Source: an uncultured Selenomonadales bacterium
Lineage (GTDB): Bacteria > Bacillota > Negativicutes > Selenomonadales > Selenomonadaceae
Direction of reading: 5' to 3'
Assembly: GCA_947307055.1 (NCBI GenBank)
Contig: CAMZHX010000008.1
Span: forward strand, 60,069 to 124,068
Length of the DNA stretch: 64,000 nucleotides
Under the pieces are notes generated by a model, which did no database searches, had not been told where the DNA came from, and was given only the letters and a program-made list of their open reading frames with translations. The first letter of the stretch is position 1. Each line of letters begins with the position of its first letter. This document shows, in pieces, positions 8,825-16,137 of this stretch. A program made the position numbers and the translations under genes.

Positions 8825-9888
8825 ATTTCATCAGCTAAAATTTCATCAATCTCCTTGAGCAGTTCGGCGACGAGTTCAGATTCGGGAACTTTGCGGACGA
8901 CAACGCCTTTGCGGAAAATAATTCCCTCGCCGTCAGCACCGGCAATCCCGACATCAGCAGTGCGCGCCTCGCCGGGACCATTGACGGCGCAACCCATTAC
9001 TGCGACCTTCAAATTTTTTTGTATGTGAGAAATTTTCTGTTCGACCTGCGCGGCGATTTCGGGCAGATTGATTTTCATACGGCCGCAAGTCGGACATGCA
9101 ACCAGAGTAACTCCGTCGTCGCGAAGACCGAGCGATTTCAAAATTTCCTTAGCGACTTTGACTTCAGCAACAGGGTCGCCGGTCAGCGAAACGCGAATCG
9201 TATCGCCAATGCCCTCCGCCAACAACGCGCCAATCCCGACCGCCGATTTGATAACGCCGCTATTGACTGTGCCCGCCTCCGTTATGCCCAAATGGAGCGG
9301 GTAATTTTTTTTCGCGCTCATAAGTCTGTAGGCGGCGAGCGTCAAGGGCACATCGTGCGCTTTGAGCGAAATTTTTATGTCGAAGAAATTTTCCGCCTCC
9401 AAAATATTGACGTGCTCCAAAGCCGATTCGACTAAAGCTTCAGGAGTTGCGCCGCCGTATTTGGACAAAATTTTTCTGCCGAGCGAGCCCGCATTGACGC
9501 CAATACGGATTGGGATTTTAGCAGCCTGCGCGGCCTTGACGACTTCGCGAACATGAGCCGCGTAACCGATATTGCCAGGATTGAGACGCAGAGCCGCTAC
9601 GCCTTGAGCAATCGATTCGAGCGCAAGTTTGTAGTCAAAATGAATGTCCGCGACGACCGGCAAGTCGACCGCCGAAATAATTTTGCCCAGAGCTTTTGCC
9701 GCGGGCATATCGGGCACCGCCACGCGAGCTATCTCGCAACCTGCCGCCGCCAGTCGTTGAATTTGTTCAATCGTCGCGGGCGCGTCGTGAGTTTTTGTAT
9801 TGGTCATCGATTGGATACTGATTGGAGCATCGCCGCCGACCTTGACCTTCCCAACGCTGATTTGTCTTGTCAATTTCCTCTCAAACAT
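8821..9888 (-). CDS. ispG: 4-hydroxy-3-methylbut-2-en-1-yl diphosphate synthase (IspG/GcpE)
   Basis: A 355-residue iron-sulfur enzyme of the methylerythritol phosphate route to isoprenoids. It converts 2-C-methyl-D-erythritol 2,4-cyclodiphosphate to HMBPP. The N-terminal TIM-barrel part has SIQSMTNTKTHD and ADIHFDYKLAL, and the C-terminal domain carries the three cluster cysteines in ACPTCGR and MGCAVNGPGEA, with the NGPGE signature. The start at 9888 is preferred because GAGGTG lies seven bases before it; two earlier in-frame codons (GTG at 9897, ATG at 9894) lie inside or against that site. It lacks the large insert of the plant and Chlamydia forms, which is normal for this group. The 3' end overlaps metG by four bases. 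Confidence 0.95.
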   Translation of the reverse strand: MFERKLTRQISVGKVKVGGDAPISIQSMTNTKTHDAPATIEQIQRLAAAGCEIARVAVPDMPAAKALGKIISAVDLPVVADIHFDYKLALESIAQGVAALRLNPGNIGYAAHVREVVKAAQAAKIPIRIGVNAGSLGRKILSKYGGATPEALVESALEHVNILEAENFFDIKISLKAHDVPLTLAAYRLMSAKKNYPLHLGITEAGTVNSGVIKSAVGIGALLAEGIGDTIRVSLTGDPVAEVKVAKEILKSLGLRDDGVTLVACPTCGRMKINLPEIAAQVEQKISHIQKNLKVAVMGCAVNGPGEARTADVGIAGADGEGIIFRKGVVVRKVPESELVAELLKEIDEILADEI

Positions 9889-9964
9889 TTTCATCACCTC
9901 GAAGCAATTCTACCAGTCAACGCTACAAATTGCAAAAGCGGTTTACAGTGAACATTACTTCAAG

Positions 9965-9993
9965 TTGACGTTGACAATCGCGCTTTGTATAAT
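9965..9993 (+). promoter_or_regulatory. promoter of the bioY-bioB-sor operon
   Basis: TTGACG at 9965-9970 and a perfect TATAAT at 9988-9993 are spaced by 17 bases. Several TTGAC repeats flank it (9971, 9994 and 10001), which could be regulator contacts, but no clear BirA-type palindrome is seen. Confidence 0.75.
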
Positions 9994-10021
9994 TGACAAG
10001 TTGACGAGAGGAGAAATTTTC

Positions 10022-10555
10022 ATGCAAGACGACAGAATAAGAGCCATAACCAAAATGGCAATGTGCGTCGCGCTGTGTTGCGTGACGGCGTATATCTCAT
10101 TTCCGTTGCCATTCACGCCGGGCATGGTGACGGCTTTGACCTTCGCGCTGAGCTTGACGGCATATCTTTTGACGCCGCGACAAACTTTCACGGTGATAGC
10201 GATTTACATTTTGCTTGGCGCGGTCGGACTACCAATTTTAGGCGGCGGACAAGGTTTAGCGAGATTGGTCAGCCCCGCAGGAGGATTTTATTTCGCGTGG
10301 CTGGTCGCGTATCCGCTGTTGAGTTTGGCGACGCGCAACGCTCCGAATTTTAAACGCTACGTCGCGATGAATATTTTGGTAGCAATGCCGGTAACGTACG
10401 CGGGCGGGATAATCTCAATGGTTTTGCTAATGGACGTGACGTTGTGGCAGGCGTTGACGATGGCGGTGTTGCCGTTCGTAGCGGGCGACATTTTGAAAGC
10501 GGCGGCGGCAGCCGGATTGGGCGTCAAGTTGCAATTCGTAATGCGTAATGCGTAA
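10022..10555 (+). CDS. bioY: BioY biotin transporter substrate-binding subunit
   Basis: A 177-residue integral membrane protein with about six hydrophobic segments. BioY is the biotin-binding S component of ECF-type transporters and can also work alone. Typical features are the TPGMVTALTFALSLTAYLLTPR stretch (two membrane helices around a short loop), LGAVGLPILGGGQGL, SPAGGFYFAWLVAYP, and the final hydrophobic helices. The ATG at 10022 has AGGAG eight bases upstream; the longer open frame before it has no ribosome site. The last codons (FVMRNA and stop) are formed by a 7-base repeat array GCGTAAT, so the natural C-terminus has been replaced or extended by repeat DNA. bioB follows after 56 bases, linking uptake and synthesis of biotin. 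Confidence 0.9.
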   Translation: MQDDRIRAITKMAMCVALCCVTAYISFPLPFTPGMVTALTFALSLTAYLLTPRQTFTVIAIYILLGAVGLPILGGGQGLARLVSPAGGFYFAWLVAYPLLSLATRNAPNFKRYVAMNILVAMPVTYAGGIISMVLLMDVTLWQALTMAVLPFVAGDILKAAAAAGLGVKLQFVMRNA

Positions 10556-10556
10556 T
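10536..10556. repeat. 7-base-period array, GCGTAAT type, at the 3' end of bioY
   Basis: Three steps of CGTAATG run through the last codons and the stop of bioY. The same unit recurs at 27.5, 49.5 and 61.3 kb. Confidence 0.65.
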
Positions 10557-10561
10557 GAAAT

Positions 10562-10600
10562 AATCCCTAGTCCCTACTTCCCTACTTCCTAGTTCCTAAG
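10562..10600. repeat. 7/8-base-period array, TAGGGAC/TAGGAAG type (on - strand)
   Basis: Read on the complementary strand this is TTAGGAAC, TAGGAAG, TAGGGAAG, TAGGGAC, TAGGG, the same unit family as the array before rsmI but inverted. It fills the bioY-bioB gap just before the bioB AAGGAGG. Confidence 0.65.
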
Positions 10601-10611
10601 GAGGAATAACT

Positions 10612-11568
10612 TTGGACATTGCGAGAGAAATTATTGACGGCAAAAGACTTCAGCCCGACGACGATTTGAATTTTCTTTTGACGACGCCACTTGAAAAACT
10701 TCAGGCGGGCGCGTCTTTGATTCAGGAAAATTTTTTCGGCAAGCATATCGACCTATGCACAATCGTAAACGGTAAGAGCGGGCGTTGCAGCGAGAATTGC
10801 AAATACTGCGCTCAAGCGGCGCGACATCATACGGGCATTGCGGAATATGATTTCCTGCCGAGCGAAAAAATTTTGGCAGTCGCGCTTGCCAACAAAAAGG
10901 TCGGCGTCAATCGCTTTGCAATCGTGACGAGCGGGCGAGCTTTGGACGGCAAAAATTTCGAGCGGGCGATTGACACTTATAAAATTCTCCGCGCCGAACT
11001 CAAAATTGATTTATGCGCGTCGCATGGGATTTTGACTGGCGAGCAACTCAAAAGACTGCGGGCGGCGGGCGTCAAGCGTTATCATCACAACTTGGAGACT
11101 TCGCGAAGATTTTTCCCGCAAATTTGCACGTCGCACACCTACGACGACCGAATCAGAACAATTAAACTTGCGCAAGCGGCAGGGCTTGAAGTTTGTTCGG
11201 GCGGGATAATCGGCATGGGCGAGACCTGGCAAGATAGAATTGATTTGGCGTTTGAAGTCGCCGCGCTCGGAATAGATTCAATTCCGATAAACATTTTGGA
11301 CGCGATTAAGGGGACGCCGCTAGAAAATTTGCCGCGCCTCACTACGGAAGAAATTTTGCGCACGGTTGCGATTTTCCGCTATATCAATCCGACTGCGAAC
11401 GTCCGATTTGCGGCGGGGAGAAAATTTTTACCAGACGGCGGAGCCTCAGCCTTTTTGCACGGAGCATCGGCCGCGATAACAGGAAATATGCTCACCACGT
11501 CGAACATAAACATTCAAAGCGACTTGAAACTTTTGGCGCAACTCGGCTTAACGAATAGGGAGGAATGA
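10612..11568 (+). CDS. bioB: biotin synthase
   Basis: A 318-residue radical SAM enzyme that inserts sulfur into dethiobiotin to make biotin. The radical SAM cluster motif is CSENCKYC with Cys59, Cys63 and Cys66. Other BioB hallmarks are YHHNLETS, CSGGIIGMGETWQDR, PINILDAIKGTPLE and VRFAAGRK, where the Arg binds the second (2Fe-2S) cluster. The TTG at 10612 is used, seven bases after AAGGAGG. Downstream, the superoxide reductase gene begins three bases after the stop. No other biotin synthesis genes (bioA, D, F) lie in the window, so the strain may make biotin from a late precursor or have the rest elsewhere. Confidence 0.95.
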   Translation: MDIAREIIDGKRLQPDDDLNFLLTTPLEKLQAGASLIQENFFGKHIDLCTIVNGKSGRCSENCKYCAQAARHHTGIAEYDFLPSEKILAVALANKKVGVNRFAIVTSGRALDGKNFERAIDTYKILRAELKIDLCASHGILTGEQLKRLRAAGVKRYHHNLETSRRFFPQICTSHTYDDRIRTIKLAQAAGLEVCSGGIIGMGETWQDRIDLAFEVAALGIDSIPINILDAIKGTPLENLPRLTTEEILRTVAIFRYINPTANVRFAAGRKFLPDGGASAFLHGASAAITGNMLTTSNINIQSDLKLLAQLGLTNREE

Positions 11569-11571
11569 TTT

Positions 11572-11952
11572 ATGAGCAGGCTTTTGATTTCGGACGACAA
11601 AAAATCTGTAATCATGTTGATTGGCGGAGGCGGCGCGGACATTACTTGTGGCGGCAAGCCGATGCAATTTCTCAAGGCGAACACTACCGACGCCGCGCAG
11701 GAAAAACACGTTCCGCAAGTGACGGTTAACGGCAAAAAAGTTAGCGTCAAGGTCGGGAGCGTCGAGCACCCCATGACCGAAGCCCATTTAATTCAATGGA
11801 TTTACTTGCAAACCAAACGCGGCGGGCAATACGTCCACTTGAGCGCGAGCGATAAGCCCGAAGCCGAATTCATTGTTGCTGACGGCGACGAACCCATTGC
11901 CGCTTACGAATTTTGCAATTTGCACGGACTTTGGAGAGCCGAAATCGCTTAG
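11572..11952 (+). CDS. superoxide reductase (desulfoferrodoxin family, without centre I)
   Basis: A 126-residue non-heme iron protein that reduces superoxide to hydrogen peroxide in anaerobes. Centre II ligands are visible: EKH (Glu44, His46), VEHPM (His66), His72 in the following AHLIQW, and CNLHG (Cys115, His118). The N-terminal ~37 residues align with the desulforedoxin domain of desulfoferrodoxins (GGGGADITCGGKPM), but only one cysteine (Cys26) remains of the four that bind centre I iron. So this is a one-iron enzyme with a vestigial first domain, like class III-type superoxide reductases. It sits in the bioY-bioB transcription unit with a GGGAGGA ribosome site, which may protect the oxygen-labile BioB. 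Confidence 0.92.
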   Translation: MSRLLISDDKKSVIMLIGGGGADITCGGKPMQFLKANTTDAAQEKHVPQVTVNGKKVSVKVGSVEHPMTEAHLIQWIYLQTKRGGQYVHLSASDKPEAEFIVADGDEPIAAYEFCNLHGLWRAEIA

Positions 11953-11968
11953 GCGGGAGGCGATTATC

Positions 11969-12256
11969 ATGGCAAACGATAAGGATAACAACATTGATGA
12001 ACGCGTCACTAGCTTAGAAAAACAAGTGGCGGTCGTTGCGGCAAAAGTCGACGCCCTGTCCGATAAAGTTGACTTGGTCGTCAGCGAAATGCAAGCCAAT
12101 CGCGCTCGACAAGATGAAGATATGCGAGAATTTCGTGCTAAACAAGATGCGGATATGAGAGAACTTCGCGAAGGCTTAGCCAATAACGTGCGCAACATGT
12201 TCATTACCGTAATAATTGGCGTGGGAGCTATGGTCGTTGCCGTCATGATGAAGTAA
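11969..12256 (+). CDS. small coiled-coil protein with C-terminal membrane anchor
   Basis: A 95-residue protein I do not recognise. Residues ~8-75 form a charged heptad-type coiled coil (SLEKQVAVVAAKVDALSDKV, then repeated REFRAKQDADMRELRE). The C-terminus MFITVIIGVGAMVVAVMMK is one transmembrane helix, so the protein is probably tail-anchored with the coil in the cytoplasm. ATG at 11969 is supported by GGGAGG eight bases upstream; the open frame before it overlaps superoxide reductase. It is the last gene before a strong terminator. Proteins of this build occur next to many unrelated genes, so context gives no function. Confidence 0.65.
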   Translation: MANDKDNNIDERVTSLEKQVAVVAAKVDALSDKVDLVVSEMQANRARQDEDMREFRAKQDADMRELREGLANNVRNMFITVIIGVGAMVVAVMMK

Positions 12257-12257
12257 C

Positions 12258-12294
12258 AAAAAAGGCGGGCTAAGTGAAAGCCTGCCTTTTTTTT
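12258..12294. terminator. bidirectional terminator between the biotin operon and a convergent gene
   Basis: GGCGGGCT (12264-12271) pairs with AGCCTGCC (12279-12286) with one G-T pair and a 7-base loop. Six As precede and eight Ts follow, so it works in both directions. Confidence 0.85.
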
Positions 12295-12296
12295 GC

Positions 12297-12980
12297 TTAC
12301 AATGCCGCGCCGATTTTAAAGGCTGTGTCGCCGAATTCCGAACGCTCGACCATAGAACGCGTCCCGCAACCCGTCGCCCATACTTGCCCGACATCTTGCC
12401 AGCTCATGTAGCGCACCAAAGTTTCGTAATGACTTTGCAACGCCTCCATAGTCCAATCCGCCGTGTTCCACGCCGTCGCGATTATCATTGACTTTTTCCC
12501 GCCTAATTTCGTTGTCCGCGAATAAAATCTATCGACGACCGTTTTGAGTTGCGCGCTCATTCCGAAGTAGTAAAGCGGCGTCACCAAAACTAGCAAGTCA
12601 GCCTTGAGCATTTCCGGCATAAGTTTAGTTTCTATCGCGTCATCGAAAATACATGCGCCGTCCATGCCGCATTGGTCGCAACCTCTGCAAGGATTAGTTT
12701 TCTCGTTCGCCGCGTCGAAGACAAAAATTTCATGACCGGCACTTTTCGCGCCGTCAACAAATTTCTGCGCCAAATAGCGCGATGTCGATTGACTTTCCGA
12801 ATGCGGACTGCTGTTTATCACAACAATTTTCATAGACTTACCCCCAGATACATTGCCCTGCGCGGAAACTTCGCTATCCTTTTTATTTTTGTCGTCTTCA
12901 ATCGCCGTCAAGCCGCAGCCGCTCAAGTAAACAGCCATTGCGCCGAACGTCACGACCTTTATAAATTTTCTCCTGTTCAT
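12297..12980 (-). CDS. exported flavodoxin-fold FMN reductase lipoprotein
   Basis: A 227-residue NAD(P)H-dependent FMN reductase-type protein with an export signal. The N-terminus MNRRKFIKVVTFGAMAVYLS carries a twin-arginine motif and ends in the lipobox LSGC (Cys at about 22), so a Tat-exported lipoprotein is likely. After a linker the flavodoxin-like domain starts KIVVINSSPHSESQSTSRYL (FMN phosphate loop) and continues with NPCRGCDQCGMDGACIFDDA, the cysteine-rich segment of the iron-sulfur flavoprotein group, then LVTPLYYFGMSAQLKTVVDR. The ATG at 12980 follows GGTGA by six bases; a TTG just before it is less likely. The neighbour upstream is another exported protein of redox type. The electron partner is unknown. 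Confidence 0.85.
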   Translation of the reverse strand: MNRRKFIKVVTFGAMAVYLSGCGLTAIEDDKNKKDSEVSAQGNVSGGKSMKIVVINSSPHSESQSTSRYLAQKFVDGAKSAGHEIFVFDAANEKTNPCRGCDQCGMDGACIFDDAIETKLMPEMLKADLLVLVTPLYYFGMSAQLKTVVDRFYSRTTKLGGKKSMIIATAWNTADWTMEALQSHYETLVRYMSWQDVGQVWATGCGTRSMVERSEFGDTAFKIGAAL

Positions 12981-12998
12981 CAAGGGTCACCAGAATTT

Positions 12999-13760
12999 TT
13001 AATTAGTATAAACTTCCTTAGCCATAGGAAAGATCGCCCAAGCCTTAGGCCAACCAGCATAAAATCCAAGCTGCGTTATTATCTCGACCATTTCGGCTTT
13101 CGTGACGCCATTAGCTTTAGCGGCGGCAAGGTGATGTTTCAAAGCATCGGTGAAAATTCCCGCGCCAACCAACGTCGAGACCGTCACAATGCTCCTATCA
13201 TGCACCGATAAAATATTATTGCGGCTCCAGACCTCTCCAAATAAAATGTCGTCGTTATAACGAGCGAACTCCGGCGCGAAGTCTCCCAAATTTTTTCTGC
13301 CGGCCGTCTGAGTAATTTTTTCTCCGACATTATCGAAAGTTTTCGCCGCGTCATTGCCGTAAACTTCCTTTGCCATAGGGAAGACCGCCCAAGCTTTTGG
13401 CCAGCCCGCATAGAATCCAAGTTGCGTCACAATCTCGACCATCTCATCACGCGTGACGCCGTTTTTCTTCGCCGCTTGAATGTGATATTTCAGCGCATCG
13501 GTAAGAACGCCCGAACCGACTAAAGCGCAAATAGTTACAATGCTCCTGTCATGCAAAGACAAAATGTCGTTGCGGCTCCAAACTTCGCCAAAAAGAATGT
13601 CATCGTTGTAACGGGCGAATTCCGGCGCAAAATCTCCGAGCGCATCGCGTCCCGCCGTTTGAACTACTTTCACTGCTTTAGTATTTTCCATAGCAACTGC
13701 CTCCGCTGATAAACTTGTTATTAACAATGCCGCGACTCCCGCCGCCAAAATCTTCCGCAT
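12999..13760 (-). CDS. exported tandem carboxymuconolactone decarboxylase-like protein
   Basis: A 253-residue protein with a Sec signal peptide (MRKILAAGVAALLITS, cleavage near AEAVA) and two near-identical CMD/AhpD-fold domains of about 110 residues. Each copy has DFAPEFARYNDDILFGEVWS, HDRSIVT, then a stretch ending TQLGFYAGWPKAWAVFPMAK or the equivalent. The Cys pair of AhpD peroxiredoxin-reducing enzymes is missing, so it is not an AhpD. The GEVWSR...DRSIVT pattern is that of 4-carboxymuconolactone decarboxylase relatives of unknown substrate. ATG at 13760 is preceded by GGAG at eight bases. It precedes the flavin lipoprotein gene by 18 bases, so both are likely one unit acting outside the cytoplasmic membrane. 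Confidence 0.85.
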   Translation of the reverse strand: MRKILAAGVAALLITSLSAEAVAMENTKAVKVVQTAGRDALGDFAPEFARYNDDILFGEVWSRNDILSLHDRSIVTICALVGSGVLTDALKYHIQAAKKNGVTRDEMVEIVTQLGFYAGWPKAWAVFPMAKEVYGNDAAKTFDNVGEKITQTAGRKNLGDFAPEFARYNDDILFGEVWSRNNILSVHDRSIVTVSTLVGAGIFTDALKHHLAAAKANGVTKAEMVEIITQLGFYAGWPKAWAIFPMAKEVYTN

Positions 13761-13809
13761 AAAAATCACTCCCGCGCAGATTATAAATCATCTTTATGGA
13801 AAAAAAAAC

Positions 13810-13838
13810 TAGACAGTTAAAAATTTTTGTGCTATCTT
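13810..13838 (+). promoter_or_regulatory. probable promoter of rplU-prp-rpmA
   Basis: TAGACA at 13810-13815 and TATCTT at 13833-13838 with a 17-base spacer. It lies about 85 bases before rplU and faces away from the CMD gene. Confidence 0.5.
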
Positions 13839-13844
13839 ATTCGC

Positions 13845-13922
13845 GCCGCTCGATACCGGCTCCAAAATCGGACGCAATGTCCGTGCCGCAATCGGCGAGT
13901 TCATCCAGTGGAGGTGTTCAGA
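13845..13922 (+). ncRNA. candidate ribosomal protein L21 leader
   Basis: The rplU mRNA leader holds three small hairpins in a row: GCCG/CGGC (13845-13860), CGGAC-GCAAT-GTCCG (13869-13883) and GCCG-CAAT-CGGC (13885-13896), then the GGAGGTG ribosome site. Firmicutes carry a structured autoregulatory leader at this place. That this one belongs to that family is inference and needs a covariance-model check. Confidence 0.4.
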
Positions 13923-14234
13923 TTGTACGCAATTATCAAGACCGGCGGCAAACAATACAAGGTCGCCGAAGGCAGCGAGATTATCGTTGAGAAGCTCGAC
14001 GTTGAAGAGGGTTCTACGGTTGAGTTCGAGGAAGTTTTAGCGATTGGCGAGGGCGAAGAGATTAAATTTGGTCGTCCGCTCGTCGAAGGCGCGAAGGTTA
14101 CAGGCTCCGTCGTCAAGAACGGCAAGGGTCCCAAGATTCGCATTTTCAAATACAAGCACAAGACAAATTATCGTCGCCGTCAAGGTCATCGCCAACCCTT
14201 TACGAAGGTCAAGATTGAAAAAATCGAGGGCTAA
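13923..14234 (+). CDS. rplU: 50S ribosomal protein L21
   Basis: A 103-residue protein of the large ribosomal subunit that binds 23S rRNA. It starts [14 protein letters not shown] and contains [38 protein letters not shown] and the final [11 protein letters not shown], all typical of L21. The real start is a TTG at 13923, eight bases after GGAGG; the 32 codons before it are the structured leader read through by chance. First gene of rplU-prp-rpmA, the usual order in Firmicutes. Confidence 0.96.
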   Translation: MYAIIKTGGKQYKVAEGSEIIVEKLDVEEGSTVEFEEVLAIGEGEEIKFGRPLVEGAKVTGSVVKNGKGPKIRIFKYKHKTNYRRRQGHRQPFTKVKIEKIEG

Positions 14235-14237
14235 GCG

Positions 14238-14981
14238 ATGATAACTGCGGAGATTTACAAGCAGAAAGGCGGCAAAATTGTTGGATTTGTCTTTCGCGGA
14301 CATAGCGAGAGCGGCGGCGGGCACGGCTACAATATTCGTTGCGCAGAAGTCTCTGCACTTTCTCAAACGGCTTATCTGGGCATAAAAAAATATTTGAATC
14401 GCGCAGTAGCCGTCGACAATCACGAACACGGCGGGCTAGGTCTCGAACTCAAAGACGCGCCCGACGATTTGACCGAAGTTATTTTTCAAGCCATGCTGAT
14501 TGGTCTGAAATCGGTTGAGGAAGTCGCGCCGGCCGTCGTCAAAGTCAGCGTGATTGAATTGGATAAGACTGCGGAAGAAAATTTTCAAAGCCAGGTTGTC
14601 AGCATGAAGCCGACGCCCGTTAAGCCGCTACCCGAAATCAACGTCGAGAAAGTCAAACTTCGCGCAAATGTCTATCGCAATGACGCCGGAAATATTATCG
14701 GCTTTTCGGTCAAGGAGCGCAAAACTGAAATTATCGACGGCTTGAAGATTTACTGCGCGGCGGTTTGGATTTTGGGCAAAGCGACTTTCCATTGCGTCAA
14801 AGATTATTTGGGGCGCGATTTGGAAATCCAAAGCGATTCGCGGCGGCTCATGGTGAGGTTGAAAACTTCGCCCGACGACGTGACAGAGGCCGTCTTTCAA
14901 ACATTGCTAATCGGAATGACGGAGCTTGAAAAAATCGCTCCGCAAATCATCAGGGTCGGAGAAATAATTTCTCGGAGGTGA
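14238..14981 (+). CDS. prp: ribosomal-processing cysteine protease Prp, fused tandem duplication
   Basis: A 247-residue protein, about twice the usual ~110 residues. Prp removes the N-terminal extension of L27. The first copy (1-105) keeps the catalytic pair: His22 in GHSES and Cys35 in [16 protein letters not shown] linker rich in Pro follows (about 118-135). The second copy (136-247) repeats the fold, with GNIIGFSV matching GKIVGFVF, and keeps a Cys (Cys173 in IYCAAVWIL), but the His position is Arg161 (KERKT), so it is probably inactive. It lies between rplU (3 bases) and rpmA (5 bases). The second copy might hold substrate or mediate dimer-like packing, since normal Prp is a homodimer. 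Confidence 0.85.
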   Translation: MITAEIYKQKGGKIVGFVFRGHSESGGGHGYNIRCAEVSALSQTAYLGIKKYLNRAVAVDNHEHGGLGLELKDAPDDLTEVIFQAMLIGLKSVEEVAPAVVKVSVIELDKTAEENFQSQVVSMKPTPVKPLPEINVEKVKLRANVYRNDAGNIIGFSVKERKTEIIDGLKIYCAAVWILGKATFHCVKDYLGRDLEIQSDSRRLMVRLKTSPDDVTEAVFQTLLIGMTELEKIAPQIIRVGEIISRR

Positions 14982-14986
14982 ACAGC

Positions 14987-15274
14987 ATGGAATTTAAATT
15001 TGATTTACAGAGATTCGCGCATAAAAAGGGCGTCAGCTCCACGCGCAACGGCCGCGACAGTCAGTCGAAGCGTTTGGGCGTCAAAGAGCAGGCGGGCACG
15101 GTCGTTACGGCGGGCAGTATCTTAGTTCGTCAACGCGGCACGCATTTTCATCCCGGCTTGAATGTCGGAATCGGCAGAGACGATACGCTTTTCGCCAAAA
15201 TCGCGGGCAGAGTTGCATTCGAGCGCAAAGGGCGTTTCAACAGGAAAATCAGCGTCTACGCAGTCGAAGCTTAA
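14987..15274 (+). CDS. rpmA: 50S ribosomal protein L27 with cleavable N-terminal extension
   Basis: A 95-residue L27. It starts [10 protein letters not shown] before the conserved [15 protein letters not shown]. In Firmicutes such an extension (LQ-F-F before A) is cut off by Prp so that the mature N-terminus can reach the peptidyl transferase centre; here the cut would fall after Phe10. The ATG at 14987 lies eight bases after GGAGG; a GTG nine bases upstream is inside the ribosome site. The rest ([32 protein letters not shown]) is standard. Cleavage by the neighbouring prp product is inferred from the family. Confidence 0.95.
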   Translation: MEFKFDLQRFAHKKGVSSTRNGRDSQSKRLGVKEQAGTVVTAGSILVRQRGTHFHPGLNVGIGRDDTLFAKIAGRVAFERKGRFNRKISVYAVEA

Positions 15275-15283
15275 AAATTTTAG

Positions 15284-15312
15284 TTGACAAGTAGCGGCAA
15301 GCGTGTTAATAT
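15284..15312 (+). promoter_or_regulatory. promoter of tRNA-Leu
   Basis: A consensus TTGACA at 15284-15289 and TAATAT at 15307-15312 with a 17-base spacer, ending ten bases before the tRNA. Confidence 0.75.
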
Positions 15313-15321
15313 GCGACTTGC

Positions 15322-15408
15322 GCCGAAGTGGCGGAATTGGCAGACGCAGCAGACTCAAAATCTGCCGTAGGCAACTACGTGCCGGTTCGAGTCCGGCCTT
15401 CGGCACCA
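15322..15408 (+). tRNA. tRNA-Leu (anticodon CAA)
   Basis: An 87-base class II tRNA with a long variable arm. The acceptor stem GCCGAAG pairs with CTTCGGC, then A73 and an encoded CCA. The anticodon loop is CTCAAAA between GCAGA and TCTGC, giving anticodon CAA at 15356-15358 (reads UUG). The T arm GCCGGTTCGAGTCCGGC is normal. Confidence 0.97.
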
Positions 15409-15446
15409 AATCTGAATTAAATCCAAATCTATAGTCCGATATAAAA

Positions 15447-15475
15447 CCCCCTTCGCGGAGTCGAAGGGATTTTTT
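15447..15475 (+). terminator. terminator after tRNA-Leu
   Basis: CCCTTCG (15449-15455) pairs with CGAAGGG (15462-15468) around a 6-base loop, followed by six Ts. Confidence 0.8.
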
Positions 15476-15501
15476 CTATTCTGTTCAAAATTCGCGCTGC
15501 C

Positions 15502-15530
15502 TTTACATTACGCGCCGATTTTGATACAAT
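15502..15530 (+). promoter_or_regulatory. promoter of carD
   Basis: TTTACA at 15502-15507 and TACAAT at 15525-15530, spacer 17 bases. Confidence 0.65.
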
Positions 15531-15563
15531 GCAAAAAAAATTTTAAGCAGGAGGTGGCATGAG

Positions 15564-16058
15564 TTGAAAATCGGCGATAAGGTAGTATATCCGATGCACG
15601 GTGCCGGCGAAATTGTGGACATTGAGGAAAATGAAGTCGGAGGCGTCAAAAGTTCTTACTATATCCTCCGCTTGCCAGTGGGCGACATGAAACTTATGCT
15701 GCCCGTCGACAAGGTCGAAGAAATCGGCTTGCGCGAATTGATTACGCCCGCGCAGCTCGAAAAAGTCATAAAAGTTTTACAGGACGAAAGCGAACCTTTG
15801 ATAGGCAGTTGGAATAAAAGATTTCATGCGAACCTTGAACGACTAAAGAGCGGAGATATTTTCGAGGCGGCGGCGGTCGCGAGAAATTTAACTAGGCAGA
15901 ATCACAAGAAAAAAGTTTCAAGCGGCGAAAATAAATTGCTCGACCTGTCGCGACAAATTTTAATTACGGAGCTCGTTTACGTCTGCGACAAATCTCCAGA
16001 AGAAATTACAGCTTGGGTCGACGAACTTATTGGCATATCGGATTCGGAAGAGAATTGA
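15564..16058 (+). CDS. carD: CarD-family transcriptional regulator
   Basis: A 164-residue RNA polymerase-binding protein. CarD/CdnL proteins bind the beta subunit and stabilise the open complex, often at rRNA promoters. The N-terminal Tudor-like RNAP-interaction domain is clear: KIGDKVVYPMHGAGEIVDIE and YYILRLPVGDMKLMLPVDK. The C-terminal part is all-helical (LEKVIKVL, WNKRFHANLERLKSGD, ELVYVCDKSPEEITAWVDEL) and binds DNA in studied members. The start is TTG at 15564, eight bases after AGGAGG; an ATG five bases earlier is out of frame. It is a single gene with its own promoter. Confidence 0.9.
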   Translation: MKIGDKVVYPMHGAGEIVDIEENEVGGVKSSYYILRLPVGDMKLMLPVDKVEEIGLRELITPAQLEKVIKVLQDESEPLIGSWNKRFHANLERLKSGDIFEAAAVARNLTRQNHKKKVSSGENKLLDLSRQILITELVYVCDKSPEEITAWVDELIGISDSEEN

Positions 16059-16079
16059 AAATCTGTTTTATCACTGGAT

Positions 16080-16112
16080 GCAACGTCACGTTGCCGGTTG
16101 TATAATGCAACC
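16080..16112. promoter_or_regulatory. operator-like palindrome over the sstT promoter
   Basis: GCAACGT-C-ACGTTGC (16080-16094) is a perfect 7+7 inverted repeat. A second dyad, GGTTG (16096-16100) and CAACC (16108-16112), brackets a TATAAT at 16101-16106. No good -35 is present where the first palindrome lies, as expected for a regulated promoter. Confidence 0.55.
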
Positions 16113-16137
16113 GATTTTATTTTGAGGAGGGTGCTTA

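Noticed and set aside
9930..9960. Half-site GGTTTACA upstream of bioY as a possible BirA operator.
   Set aside because: The matching TTGTAAACC half at 14-15 bases distance is not present, so it is not a usable BirA box by eye.
11572..11952. Classical two-centre desulfoferrodoxin.
   Set aside because: Three of the four cysteines of the N-terminal iron site are missing.
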